Positions 24,313-35,780 of a stretch of DNA of 64,000 bases are shown here, one piece after another. Both the position numbers and the translations under genes were made by a program. How positions within the stretch are numbered: the stretch's first letter is position 1; the number at the start of each line of letters is the position of its first letter. Below the pieces are notes generated by a model. That model was not told the DNA's origin. It saw nothing but the letters and a program-made list of their open reading frames with translations, and did not search any database. Source of the stretch: Takakia lepidozioides. Lineage: Eukaryota; Streptophyta; Takakiopsida; Takakiales; Takakiaceae. Location: positions 19,654,001-19,718,000 of the forward strand of contig CM060732.1 of the NCBI GenBank assembly GCA_030704615.1. Direction: 5' to 3'.

Positions 24313-24599
24313 CACTAGAAGAAAAACGCGGAATAAGCACTATGTTAACCACTCATTTTGAGTAGTAAAAGACACTAAACCACTCTGGCCCCAGAGTGAT
24401 GAAGAACCAGTGCATTAGGACAAGTGAGTGGTAAAAGACATTACGTGGCACCGGTGGTTAAGGACAGTGGTTCGAACCACTCACGTCCGGGTCCACCTGT
24501 TAGCTGACGTGTCACTGAGGTAAACCAACCACTTATGACGTGTCACAATGGTAAACTGACGTGTCATAGTGGTAAAGTAACCACTTCCGTTTTGTAGTG
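24313..24599. mobile_element. Candidate CACTA-derived MITE (287 bp)
   Basis: The left end reads CACTAGAAGAAAAACG and the right end reads TTTTGTAGTG. These resemble the inverted termini of plant CACTA transposons (CACTACAA..., TTGTAGTG). Between them, ggtaa and accact phrases recur near both ends, like subterminal repeats. The expected 3-bp target duplication is not seen (caa on the left, gag on the right), so the boundaries or the call may be wrong. The following 500 bp (24,780-25,160) repeats phrases on gtggtgtgtaagtga. Confidence 0.4.
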
Positions 24600-25639
24600 G
24601 AGACGTGTAAGCCGGTGGTCCGTGGATGATATTGGAGATTATGTCGACACGTGGCGACACTCTCAGCATGGACACGTATCGTGTGTCAGTGCTACGAAAT
24701 GGATGGAGTGAAAAATTCAATGACTTCCGAAACCACTTGTTGAGTGACCACAAAATGACTCATAGAGTCATTCTATGAAAACTGAGAATATACAATATCA
24801 CTCACAAAGTGGTTATGTGAGTGGATGACGTCTCTCAGCAGGTCATTGGAATGATTACCCACAGAGTGGTGTGTAAGCTATTTGAGTCATTCATGGTGTC
24901 TCTCTGAGTGGGAACTATGGATTGGAGTCATTACTAACAGAGTGGTGTGTAAGTGATTAGGAATACCACTGGAGGAATTCATACCACTAGTACAGTAATA
25001 TATATGTGACTACTTATACCACTACACAAGTGGTAATGTAAGCAATTGTGTGCATTTGGCTACTCCTACAGTTTTAAATTATACCACTATAACAGTGATG
25101 TGCAAGTGATTATGAACATGACTAGAGGAACACATACCACTAGTGTAGTGTTTAAAGAAATACCATTGGGGATTCAAGCTCCACAAAATAGAATAGAATC
25201 CCAGAGAGTTAAGTGCTGGAATACTGTCAACAAAATCCAGCCATGATAAAAGCACTAAGCCTAACTTGTACACGGCGTCTCCGCATGCATGCTAGGAATA
25301 CTGAACTGCTTTCATGCCTTCTTCTCACTGCCAGCAATGTCTATGCCCGGGCAAACGAAATCTAAGCCCTCTTCATGTTCTTCTCTGGCCAAAGACAATT
25401 CAGACCAACGACATCCTCCAACATTGTTTGCGGTGGGACCTCTTCCTCGTTAGGGTGAGGCAAGACACAATTGGCAATATAGATATCATTCACCTCAACC
25501 CGCCACAATCCCTCAGGTATAACACGGTAGTGATATGTTCCTGTGTCGTGGTAAATGAGGATCATACAGGCTGATTTTGTCCTTCAACTTAAACTGCACA
25601 CAGCATCTACCATAAAACCCACATTAATCAACCTATGGA

Positions 25640-26604
25640 GACATACATGTACATTGAAAACTAGATAATGAGGACCGCCCAGTATAAGCAATCACTGAAA
25701 GTGTAGAGTACTTTTGGTAGCATAAGAATATTTGCCACTGTGGCAGGGGTTGATATTTGGGGGTTGCCTTTGAAGGCGCCGCAGTTGGTGCACTGTCAGT
25801 GGCAGTATCAAGAGCGGCTTTCTCAGCCTGCAAACATCATGCCCAACACCCCTTAGCAGTTTCATTTAGCAATGCATCTACTAATAGTTTGAAGTACCCA
25901 ACATGTAAATGGCCACATTGTACAGAACTGATAGCCAACAGGTGCATGCATGCTCACCTCTAGTACGGAAACTGCTGCATGGAGAGGTGCCTCCTGAAGG
26001 CCCACCTGACTCTTACTCCCGTTAGAACTTGGTGTTATGTCACCATTTGCATCAGTCAAGGACTTTGTGCCTTTGGCAGCAGTAGCTCTGGTTACACGCT
26101 CTCCTTTTCGCATGTACTTCTTCTTAGCTCCCTTCACGATGGCTGGGGTAGGGTCCTCTGCTTTAGTCCCCTTCTACATGCCAACAAAACAACAAGGTAT
26201 AGTACATGAGTACGTCTTACCATACCTGATGCATAGAATTCATGGCACACACCAATAAATAGATCATTCATGAAATGTTTTCGGAGTCAAAAACAGAAAG
26301 CCCAAGGACGGGAACCAATATAAAGTCTTTGAGGGCGTACCTCTTTATGTGGGGAAGTTGGCTTCACATGCTGATCTACCAACCCCCTACTGTCACCCTT
26401 ACCAGCACTCTCGGTGGAGCAGACGTCCTCACCAGCAGCCAATATTGCTGTTCCGCCAGCTCCACCTCCCTTCTTACATGGCAATTTATCAGGAATTCCC
26501 TTGCGCCCCAATTTTACTTGGGTCACCACAAGGTCCTCAATGGCAGACGACTTTGGCTTTTCCCCAACCTCAAGAGGTTCTCCCTGCACCCTTTCTCATC
26601 ACAG
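25640..26604 (-). pseudogene. Spliced minus-strand gene remnant, cut off by the retrotransposon
   Basis: Three minus-strand coding segments join in the same phase through GT..AG introns. The first is about 26341-26589, with an acceptor-like gtgcag at its upstream end. The second is 25958-26173, and the third starts at 25827 and continues to about 25,640. The translated product is Lys/Ala/Ser-rich and basic (GAKKKYMRKGERVTR, AEKAALDTATDSAPTAAPSK); no domain is recognised. No in-frame ATG opens the first segment, and the Ty3 element begins at 26,613, just upstream in gene direction, so earlier exons were probably separated by that insertion. A further family-like frame near 25,362-25,565 (YRVIPEGLWRVEVNDIYIA) may be a downstream exon with a frameshift. 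Whether this was a host gene or element-encoded is unknown. Confidence 0.4.
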
Positions 26605-26607
26605 ACA

Positions 26608-26612
26608 TTCAG
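26608..26612. repeat. Target-site duplication, left copy (TTCAG)
   Basis: The five bases directly before the 5' LTR are TTCAG. They match the five bases directly after the 3' LTR (33586-33590), as expected for Ty3/gypsy integration. Confidence 0.9.
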
Positions 26613-27341
26613 TGTCGCGGCCCTTTGCCTTGAGGGCAGGGGGGTCGGGACACATGAGGGGTTGCCCTTGTGGTGGGGGCAGCGGCAGCGATAGGTATGG
26701 GGGGCTGAAGCACCCTTGAGTGCCCAAGGCACTCAGGGAAGCGGAGGCGCTCACTAGGTGGAGCCCCGCACACCGGGTTGCGGTGGGGGTGGCTCCACAA
26801 GGGGTGGTGGTAGCTTAGCGGGACTTAGTGGGGGTGGCATAGGACTCACCATGGGGGCGGAGATCTCGTGGTGGGAGTCGTGGGGAGTCTTGGGACTCAT
26901 CACGGTCCATAGGGGCCGTGGTGAGTGGGCCAAGACTCACCGCGACTCATCACCGGGAGTCAAGGGTTTTCGTGGTGGTTCGCCATAAAATGGCATGGCT
27001 GGTTGTGAAACCCCCGCGGACAGCTACAGAAGTATATATAAGGGGAGTAGTGACCCCGAGAACGGTGCAAGCCCGTTGGTGACCAAAAACTAGTGAGTAA
27101 GCGAGCGAGCCGGAAAGCGACCAAAGAGTGGGGAGCTGTTCCGGACTGCCATCTACCAAAGGGAATTCTCCTAGTCCCAAATAGGTGGAGGGTTTAGTGG
27201 GAAGCGAAGGGGGACCGTTATGTCCCGGTGAGCAGCCAAAGCTCCAAGTTGGCCCGGGCGGCCAGGTTGGGAGTTAGGCGCGCGCATCAAAGCGAGTAAC
27301 TATGACTTGAAGGGGAGCTTACCGAAGTGAGGTGCCCGACA
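26613..27341 (+). repeat. 5' LTR (729 bp)
   Basis: The LTR begins TGTCGCGG and ends CGACA, with the usual TG..CA termini. Its copy at 32857-33585 is the same length. A TATA-like element, tatatataag, lies at 27033-27042 and probably marks the U3/R promoter. Confidence 0.95.
27033..27042 (+). promoter_or_regulatory. TATA-like box in 5' LTR
   Basis: The sequence tatatataag sits about 300 bp before the LTR end, a reasonable place for the U3 promoter. The same element is at 33277-33286 in the 3' LTR. Activity is inferred. Confidence 0.5.
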
Positions 27342-27343
27342 CT

Positions 27344-27355
27344 TGGTATCAGAGC
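27344..27355 (+). other. Primer-binding site for initiator tRNA-Met
   Basis: TGGTATCAGAGC lies two bases after the 5' LTR. It is complementary to the 3' end of plant initiator tRNA-Met, the usual primer for many plant Ty3/gypsy and Ty1/copia elements. Confidence 0.9.
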
Positions 27356-27396
27356 TTAGAGTTCAGTACGCGATCGTCCTTGGGATTGGCCTCATC

Positions 27397-28600
27397 ATGG
27401 GGTCGGGCAAGCCAAAGCGAAAGCGGAACGGCCCAAAAGATGATGATCCTGGTGAGCCCGATGGGGGCGACGTGTCACCGAAGCGGCCGTTTGAGGAAGC
27501 GACGCAGGTTTCTGAAAGCGAGGCCGCTCAAGAGCGGGAGGAATCCGAGGAGTCGGAGCCCGAGGAATCCGTGAGAGCTCCGACCGACCAACAGATGCCT
27601 CCCATGCCGGCAGCCTTTTGGGAAGGGTTGTTGGCGCATTTGGCGGGACGTTGAAAGACGTGTTGAAGGCGGCTAATGCCACTTCCACTAAGGCAAAGTT
27701 TAAGGTGAAGCCTAAGGAACCCGGCACCTTTGAGGGCGTCCGAAATTGGAAGGCACTCAACACCTGGCTCCTGGAGCTAGAGCAGTACTTCCGGGCGGCC
27801 AAGTTGAGTGACGAGGATCGGGTGGAAGTGGTTCCCACCTATTTGAGGGGCTATGCTCAACAATGGTGGCAGAAACGCCTTCACGACCGAGGCCCAAGCC
27901 CGGAAACCTTGAGCTGGAGTGGGTTCAAGGAATTGATGAAGAGACAGTTTGTGCCCCTCAACGCGTCTTGGCTTGCCCGGGACAAGATGAGGAATTTGAA
28001 GCAAACAGATGACATTCGGGGGGTATGTCCAGACTTTCAATGTGCTGTTGCTCGAAGTCGCGGACATGGCAGAACCAGAAATGGTCTTCAACTTTGTGGC
28101 GGGACTGGCCCCATGGGCCAGGCGGAAGTTGGAGGAGAAGCCACCCAAGACTTTGAACGAGGCAATTGAGAGGGCTGAATGTTTCTCGGATGTCCCTAGG
28201 GGTGAGAGACAAGGCCGTACGGAGCTGAACCACAAGAAGACCCGGCGGGAAGGTGACTCCTCCCGACCGGAAAAGAAGTGGGATAGGCCACGCGGCGACA
28301 ATGGCACGTGGAAATCGAAGGGAGGGCCTTCACACGTCAAGGCGGCACCCGGTGCTTCGAAAGGAAAAGCGGGTGGAGCGGCTTATGGCGGACAGAAGGC
28401 GACCTTTGATGGAGTGTGTTTCAATTGCGGGGAGCCCGGGCACATGGCCAAGAAGTGCACAAAACCTCGACAATTGAACATGACTCGGGCAACCACGGAG
28501 CTGTCGGAAGATACCATCAGTCGCTTGGTGGAAGCGGTGGTCGCCAGGACTTGCAAGGTAGGCAACTATTCTTGTGAGTTGTATCAGGAAACTGGCGCCC
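27397..28600 (+). pseudogene. Ty3 gag region (capsid and zinc knuckle), frameshifted
   Basis: The region opens at ATG 27397 with a basic then acidic N-terminus (MGSGKPKRKR). It continues with a capsid-like domain (FEGVRNWKALNTWLLELEQY, then AQQWWQKRL) and a nucleocapsid zinc knuckle, CFNCGEPGHMAKKC, at 28417-28458 (CX2CX4HX4C). The frame breaks near 27,650 (stop TGA at 27652-27654) and again near 28,016-28,022, a run of six G where the coding signal moves to another frame. The product would bind and package element RNA. As assembled, no full gag protein can be made. Confidence 0.85.
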
Positions 28601-31600
28601 TGCGTAAAGGGAGTCAGTTATTGTTCGTGGATGGGATAATATCCGGAACTAACGTGTCGTTGTTGGTGGACACAGGAGCGTCGCACTCCTTCATGACGCC
28701 GGGGCGGCGCGAAAGTTGGGACTCCCGACAAGTGACGTGGGGGCCTCTATTGAGGTGCGTTCTGCCAAAGGAGAACCACAGTTGGCGACAAGGTTGGCGT
28801 TTGATGTTCCTCTTCAACTGGGGAGTTGGGAGGGACGTGAGAACTTCACCATCTGCGAGATCGATGGAGTGGATCTCATTTTGGGGATGACCTTTTTGAG
28901 CAAATCCGGAGCGGTCATAGATGGCCGCAAGAGAGTAGTCACGCTGCCATGTGGGAATGGTGGCGAGGTTTTACGAGTGTCGGAAACGCCCAAATCCGTG
29001 GGAGGGCGAATAAACCTTCTGTCAGCAAAGAAGTGGGCCGTGGAGGAGGCACACGAGCCCCAATTTTTGCTTTACATTAGAGAAGTGAAAGGAGAAGGCG
29101 ATGGGGAGCCGAGCCCAGATTGGATCAAGGGGATTTTGGAGAAATACCAGATGTGATGCCGGAGGATTTACCAAGCGGCTTGCCACCGCGAAGAGGAGTT
29201 GACCACAAGATTGAGGTGATACCGGGATCGGAACCGCCTGCCAAGGCACCCTACCGGTTGAGCCACAGGGAGTTGGTCGAGCTGAAGACTCAGCTCAAGG
29301 ATCTAATGTCAAAGGGGTACATCCGGTCGAGTAAGTCACCTTACGGAGCCCCGGTGCTATTTGCAGACAAGAAGGATGGGACGCTGCGGATGTGTGTCGA
29401 TTACAGGGCTCTGAATAAGGTGACTATCAAAAACCGGTACCCTTTGCCAAGGATCGACGACCTCTTCGATCGGTTGGCAGGAGCGAAGTATTTCAGCCGG
29501 ATCGACTTGCGCTCCGGCTATCACCAAATTCGGGTGGCGGAAGGAGATGAGGAGAAGACCGCGTGCAGGACAAGGTATGGTTCATATGAGTTCTTGGTGA
29601 TGCCTTTTGGGCTCACCAATGCACCAGCAACATTTAGCACGCTGATGAACAGCCTTTTCCAGGAGTGGTTGGATGACTTTGTGATCGTGTACATCGACGA
29701 CATCTTGGTGTACTCGAAAACAAAGGAAGAGCACCTGGAGCACCTGAAAAGGGTGTTCCAAAAATTGCGAGAAGGGAAGCTGTATGCCAAAGCTTCAAAG
29801 TGCGAATTCGGGGTCACAAAAGTGGAGTTCCTGGGGCATGTGATTACACAGGATGGGATCAAAATGGATGACAGAAAGGTGAGGGCAATCTTGGACTGGG
29901 AGCCTCCGACTTTGGTCCCGGGAGTGCGATCCTTCCTAGGACTCGCCTCCTATTACCGGAAGTATGTGAGAAATTTCGCCAAGATTGCGGGGCCGCTGTC
30001 AGACCTTCTGTGTAAATCTAAAGTCTGGGCATGGAACACCTTTTGTGGCCAAGCTTTTGCTGAATTGAAGCAGCGGATGGCGGAAGCTCCAGTCTTGAAA
30101 ATCCCGGAGTTCGATCGTCCGTTCGAGATACACAGATGCGTCGGACTTCGCGATTGGGGGTGTACTGATGCAAGATGGACGTCCAGTGGCTTACGAAAGT
30201 AAGAAACTGAATGAAGTGGAGCGACGGTGGCCGACGCACGAGAAAGAGATGAAGGCGGTGGTGCATTGTCTTGAGCTTTGGCGCCACTATGTTGGTTCCA
30301 ACCCAGTGAAGGTGTTCACGGACAATGTCACGGTGAAGTATTTTGCCACGCAGCCCAAGTTGTCCCCAAAACAACTTAGGTGGCAAGATACTTTGGCGGT
30401 GTTCGACGTGGATATCCAGTACAAACCGGGACGAGACAACGTGGTGGCCGATGCTTTAAGTAGAAAGCAGCAGCTCTTGTTGGTGTACAAGGGCGAGACG
30501 GCGCTCCAAAGGAAGATCCGGAAGGCTTGCCGGAAGGATGAGCTGGAAAGTCCGTGATGCAGGACTTGAGGATGGGGGGTAAATCGCAGTTCCACTTGCA
30601 AAATGGACTGCTCCGGTATAAGCAAAAACGTCTCTACGTGCCGAAGGGAGGGATCAGAGATAGCCTCTTGAGAGAATGCCATGATAGCCCGCTTGCGGGC
30701 CACGGCGGAGCCAAGCGCACTGCGGCACTCTTGAAGAAAGAGTATTTCTGGCCCAAACTGAGGGAGGAGGCAGAGGAGTATGTCAAGACATGCACCACAT
30801 GCCAACAAAATCGGAGCGAGTACAAAAAGCAAGCGGGGCTGTTACAACCCTTGCCGATTCCAGAGGGGACTTGGGAAAGCGTCTCGATGGATTTCATGAC
30901 TGCTATGCCGCTGTCAAAAGGATTCGATGCAATCATGGTGGTGGTGGATAGGTTCAGTAAAATGGGCCATTTCATCCCCACCAAGGAGACGGCAACGGCG
31001 CAAGAGACAGGGCGACTTTACTTCGCCCACGTCTTAAAACATCATGGAGTCCCGAAGGATATTGTCTCGGACCGCGATCCAAAGTTTACGAGTAAATTTT
31101 GGAGGGCACTTTGGAAGAAGATGGGGACGAGGCTGAAGATGAGCACCGCCTTCCGACCTACGACCGACGGCCAAACAGAAAGGGTGAATTCCGTAGTGAA
31201 GCAGATCTTGCGGAATTAGTGTCGGCAGACCAAACAGACTGGGTGGAACACTTAGACGCGACAGAGTTCTGTTATAATAACACAGAACACTCCGCAACGG
31301 GAGTTTCCCCTTTCGTATTGGTCTATGGAAAAGCACCTCTGGTGCCGACAAGTTGGGCCGCCCAAGACGTTGAGGAACCGGCAGTAGCGGCGGTACTGGA
31401 AGAACGCGAGCGTTTGTTGAAGCTGCAAAGTACAATATTGCCAAAGCTAGGAAACGGTATGAAAGGCAGGCGAATCGGAAGCGGAGGGAAGTGAAGTTTG
31501 AGGCAGGCATAGAGGTCTGGTTGAACATCAAGAATTTCCGACTACCTCCGGAAGTGAGTCCGAAGTTCATACCTCCGTATGCGGGACCCTTTCGCATTCG

Positions 31601-31952
31601 GAAGGTTATGAATGAGGATGTGTATGAATTGGAGCTGCCGGCAAACAGCAAGGTGCACCCAGTATTCCATGTCTCCCTTTTGAAGCCTTACTTCAAAGAT
31701 GAAGCGCGTCCGAATCGGCATCAAGTGTTGCGTCCGCCACCTATGCTGTTGGATCATGAAAATGAACCTGAGTACGAGGTGGAGGCAATACTTAAGTCGA
31801 GGAGGTTCAGGAACCGATAAACGGAGTATCTCGTCAAATGGAAGGGCTATCATCATGTGGAGGCATCTTGGGTGCGTGCCTCAGAAATGGGAAACGCATC
31901 CGAGGCGGTTGCAGCTTTTGAAGGGCGACCTCAAAAGCGGAAGAAGCGTTGA
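28601..31952 (+). pseudogene. Ty3 pol region (PR, RT, RNase H, IN, chromodomain), multiply broken
   Basis: Protease is marked by LLVDTGASHSFM (Asp codon at 28669). Reverse transcriptase carries [34 protein letters not shown] and the catalytic YIDD at 29690-29701. RNase H follows (AIGG-type segment near 30,145; KPGRDNVVADALSR near 30,430). Integrase has its HHCC region (SPLAGHGGAKRT, TCTTCQQN) and DDE residues in SMDFMTAMP and VSDRDPKFTSKFW. A chromodomain (YEVEAIL, then YLVKWKGYHHVEASWV) ends the frame at 31950-31952. Frame changes occur near 28,701, 29,145, 30,133, 30,556, 31,217 and 31,425. TAA at 31818-31820 interrupts the chromodomain. The domain order (integrase before chromodomain, RT before integrase) is chromoviral. 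The product is not translatable as assembled. Confidence 0.9.
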
Positions 31953-32856
31953 TGGGGACATCAACCTTGGAGCGTGGGGGAGGAAATGCATGCTTAGCCC
32001 GGCTTAGCTAGCTTAGGAATCCGATTACAAAAACTTGTATGTACAAAAATTTGTTATAAAGGAAATGGGTTCCAAATGTTGTGCGTCCTATTTTGTTTGG
32101 AATGGTGATGCATGGTATGGTTGGCTAGTGTGTAGAATGCATGCTAGCTTATAAAAGTGGGAGAGGTAAATTGGGTTAATCGTGTGTTTGCGTAGTGCCG
32201 AAATCGGGTGACCCCCATCCAAGGGGCAAGGAAACTTGCGACTTCTTTGGGAGTTCACGTGCTAGTGCGCACCTGGCGCGTGCGCGTACTATAACTGCGC
32301 TACCGAGGGGGTTGCCTTGTAGTGCGGGCTAACGCGGAAGCTACGTGCTTCCGTTCACGTACTATAATCGTGTAGCCTCGAGACGAAGTCGTAGTGCGGC
32401 TTCGGCGTGTTCCCGTACCTCAGGCCAGCATTCCAAGGCGGACCCAATTGTAGTGATTGGGGCGCACGGTTGGTTCAAGGTTATCTTCCTAGTCAAAGAG
32501 GGTTCCAGGGAACCCTTGCTCAAGGTGATGCCAAAAGCGGCATCATGAGCGGTCGCAAGCAATGTTGTTGCAGTAAGGCGATTTGATCCTCGGGGAGGAT
32601 CGTTCCTTGGCCTTGAAGTAGGCCAAGAAGAGTGCACTGGGAGGAGCTGGAGAGGCTCCACCCTTGGCCGGGACTTGGAGGAAGTCGGCCGAACTAGCTA
32701 GTGGAGAGTAGAGTCAAGTGTGGGGTTTGGTTCTTTGCCATGGGACGCCATGGTACGGAAACAAACTCCTTGATGTGGGACGCCACAAATTGGATGTTCG
32801 TTTCTACAAAATGAACAAGTCGATGAGGACATCGACTCCCTGTTGGTAGGGGTGTG
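31953..32856 (+). other. Non-coding 3' region of the retrotransposon
   Basis: About 900 bp separates the pol stop from the 3' LTR, and no gene is seen in it. A purine-rich stretch (gtgggggaggaaa, about 31,974-31,987) would look like a polypurine tract but is far from the LTR. Directly before the LTR is only gtaggggtg. Two short phrases on actataa and gtagtgcgg repeat near 32,288-32,400. Confidence 0.6.
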
Positions 32857-33585
32857 TGTCGCGGCCCTTTGCCTTGAGGGCAGGGGGGTCGGGACACATG
32901 AGAGGTTGCCCCTGTGGTGGGGGCAGCGGCAGCGATAGGTATGGGGGGCTGAAGCACCCTTGAGTGCCCAAGGCACTCAGGGAAGCGGAGGCGCTCACTA
33001 GGTGGAGCCCCGCACACCGGGTTGCGGTGGGGGTGGCTCCACAAGGGGTGGTGGTAGCTTAGCGGGACTTAGTGGGGGTGGCATAGGACTCACCATGGGG
33101 GCGGAGATCTCGTGGTGGGAGTCGTGGGGAGTCTTGGGACTCATCACGGTCCATAGGGGCCGTGGTGAGTGGGCCAAGACTCACCGCGACTCATCACCGG
33201 GAGTCAAGGGTTTTCGTGGTGGTTCGCCATAAAATGGCATGGCTGGTTGTGAAACCCCCGCGGACAGCTACAGAAGTATATATAAGGGGAGTAGTGACCC
33301 CGAGAACGGTGCAAGCCCGTTGGTGACCAAAAACTAGTGAGTAAGCGAGCGAGCCGGAAAGCGACCAAAGAGTGGGGAGCTGTTCCGGACTGCCATCTAC
33401 CAAAGGGAATTCTCCTAGTCCCAAATAGGTGGAGGGTTTAGTGGGAAGCGAAGGGGGACCGTTATGTCCCGGTGAGCAGCCAAAGCTCCAAGTTGGCCCG
33501 GGCGGCCAGGTTGGGAGTTAGGCGCGCGCATCAAAGCAAGTAACTATGACTTGAAGGGGAGCTTACCGAAGTGAGGTGCGCGACA
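32857..33585 (+). repeat. 3' LTR (729 bp)
   Basis: This is the second LTR copy, equal in length to the first and offset by 6,244 bp, with four differences counted by eye. It ends GCGACA and is followed by the target duplication TTCAG. Confidence 0.95.
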
Positions 33586-33590
33586 TTCAG
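33586..33590. repeat. Target-site duplication, right copy (TTCAG)
   Basis: This matches the five bases before the 5' LTR (26608-26612) exactly and defines the insertion boundary. Confidence 0.9.
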
Positions 33591-33917
33591 TTCATGAAAT
33601 TCACTCAATTCCGATTCTCACCGGCGGCAGCAATTGGATTCCGTTTCGCAACAAAGATCAACCTCATCGATTGCCGCTCCACATGAAGGCCAAGCAACCA
33701 AGCTCCATATGACACATTTTCTCCACAATATTCATGTAAACAGACACTGCATCATCACAACAGGGGCCGTAAGAAGATGAAATTGCAACTGAGCAGAGTA
33801 CACAATGATCTGCGACGATTCTGTGGACATACCAATGCCATTACCCATAATACTGTCCAACTGAAACGGCCTCCACAGGTACAGTCAAGCACACCTTCAT
33901 CTTACGCGCCAAAACAA

Positions 33918-34140
33918 CATGAGGTTTGAGGAGGAGACAGACGGATGATGATCTGCGGATGAAAAGGCAACTGAGAAAATAATGGATGGACAATCATGTG
34001 AAACCGTGCATGCACACATCCGTTGATGGGATGAACAGCGACAGAACATGAGGATTGAGGATGATAGTGTCGGATGATGGTTGGCGGATGAAAAGACAAC
34101 TGACAGAAGAATGGATGAAACTTCATGTGTAACCGTGCGG
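33918..34140. repeat. Direct duplication, period about 129 bp
   Basis: Two diverged copies start near 33,918 and 34,047. Both contain acatgagg, then cggatgatg, gcggatgaaaag and caactga. A third, partial relative lies near 34,998-35,070 (catgtgtaac, ccgttacac, atgggat). No gene is supported between 33,591 and 35,249 apart from these repeats. Confidence 0.55.
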
Positions 34141-35249
34141 ACGTTACAGACTTCATCGTTCCATGGGATGCACATCGGTGATCCAAATGGGGCATTGGAG
34201 AAAACAGTTGTTCCCGTATCTACCTTCATTGGAGTCTTTCTTTCACAAAATTCTGGACTTATGCCTCCAGACTTATGCCTCCAGACATGAGGTCACATTG
34301 TCACACGATTATATCCAGGGGCTGTACCATTTTCTTCTCACAGTTATGTTCTCAATGGTGATTTCTTATGCTTCAATTTCGCAGCAGGTCCTGCTACTGG
34401 GGAATATGTAAATTGTAACCTGGCATGGACATTTTATTCCGTGACACAGAAGCCAACCCAACCCCATGCAGAATAAGATTGTCGAAGTCTTCGCCACTCC
34501 CTATCACATACAAAATAAGAGACTACAGATATGAATTGAGTAAGACTACAACAGGTTATGGTCACAAAACCTCAATACATCTAGAATTTTAGGGTTCCTG
34601 TTCAAACTGCCATTTGCATTCACATTGGGCCATGTACAATGTTGCAAATTCATTCCGTATGGGTTACGGATATCGTGTTGGAATGGTAGCGTCATACTGT
34701 AAATCTGACATGTTGTTACACATGAATTGCACAAGACGAGGACAAGCTGGAGTCTGAAAAACCTATGTGCATCTTCAAGTTGGTTGTTTTCTTCGAACTG
34801 TGACGAACATTCACATTAGTGCTTGTAGAATGTTGAGCACAAGAGGAACGATGTATTCATTGTGTATGTGTACATAACAACATTTTACAAAGCTAGGTTC
34901 ATTCTCCAGCGACAAAGACTTTACTTAACCTCAATTGAATAAGAGGAGAAGAAGTGAAGCTAATAAATCCGACAGGGGGATCACTACACAGAACGGATGG
35001 ATGACAAACGGATGCAAATGCCATGTGTAACGGTGCAGCCGTTACACAATGCAACCCTCAATGGGATATACATAGGTGCTTTTTCTGCTGGGGGGGGAGT
35101 TCATGTTTGTCCCACCGAGACCTTGTGGAAGAGCATGTTCAAAAATTGAATATAAGCATAGGGTCATTATGTGTTTCTGTTGTTATCTTAAGGTTACCCA
35201 AGTCGTCTCCTGTATACATTGTTTTCCTGGTGTTCTTCTAAGATTGTCA

Positions 35250-35780
35250 TAGCTCTTTGGAGTCATCTTCTCCACACACTATAGTACTGACATTTTCCGA
35301 GGAGACTACTTTATCAAGTTGAAGGTTGCAATGGATTTGGGGCGGGTGTAGCTTTCAGGCTCCGGAAGATTTATGCAGGTTTTGAAGAATTGTCAGCCCA
35401 CATTCCCCATGAGGTCATCTTGCGCCTTCTTGAAAAGGTGCAAACGGAAGAAGGGCAAGACAAAGTGTGGGTGTACAAAATCCAGGGAGGAGTCAGGACA
35501 ATGACAGTCCACATGGGCAACCTGAAGTGTTTCTACACAATGGATGAAGAGGAGCAAAGAGTTGTGGTTTTGTGCCATGTGCTGTTAGGATTCGTGGACA
35601 GGCTTGTGTTGAAGACCTGACACCACACAAGCAACCGCTATGAAGGGGAGGGTGTTGTGGATTGGGGGTACCATGTAGATATGAGAGAGGGATGGGTACA
35701 AGAGTTTCTGGAACTCATCCCAGAAAATAAGAGGGGCATAATAGTCGTAGACCCCTCTAAGGGGTTTTTTGGAGGATGAG
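35250..35780 (+). pseudogene. Orphan coding remnant, unknown family, frameshifted
   Basis: Three adjoining stretches in different frames look protein-coding. About 35,252-35,350 reads VIFSTHYSTDIFRGDYFIKL and on to MDLGRV. About 35,345-35,620 reads ELSAHIPHEVILRLLEKVQ, then DKVWVYKIQGGVRTMTVHMG, ending at a stop. About 35,636-35,778 reads GEGVVDWGYHVDMREGWVQE, then NKRGIIVVDPSKGFFGG before a stop. The change of frame near 35,345 and the stop near 35,620 indicate decay or unseen introns. I do not recognise the family and name no function. Confidence 0.4.

Larger units (their letters stand above)
26613..33585 (+). mobile_element. Ty3/gypsy chromovirus LTR retrotransposon (6,973 bp)
   Basis: The element is full length: two 729-bp LTRs, a 5-bp target duplication, a tRNA-Met primer site, and gag, protease, reverse transcriptase, RNase H, integrase and chromodomain in Ty3/gypsy order on the plus strand. 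A C-terminal chromodomain places it among chromoviruses. I count four differences between the LTRs by eye (at 26659, 26668, 27294 and 27336), which suggests a recent insertion. The coding region is nevertheless broken by about eight frame changes and one nonsense codon. About 900 bp of non-coding DNA separates the end of pol from the 3' LTR. The element landed next to a minus-strand spliced gene remnant. Confidence 0.95.

Noticed and set aside
33897-34229. 110-codon minus-strand open frame
   Set aside because: It is the reverse of a local direct duplication and repeats itself; no domain.
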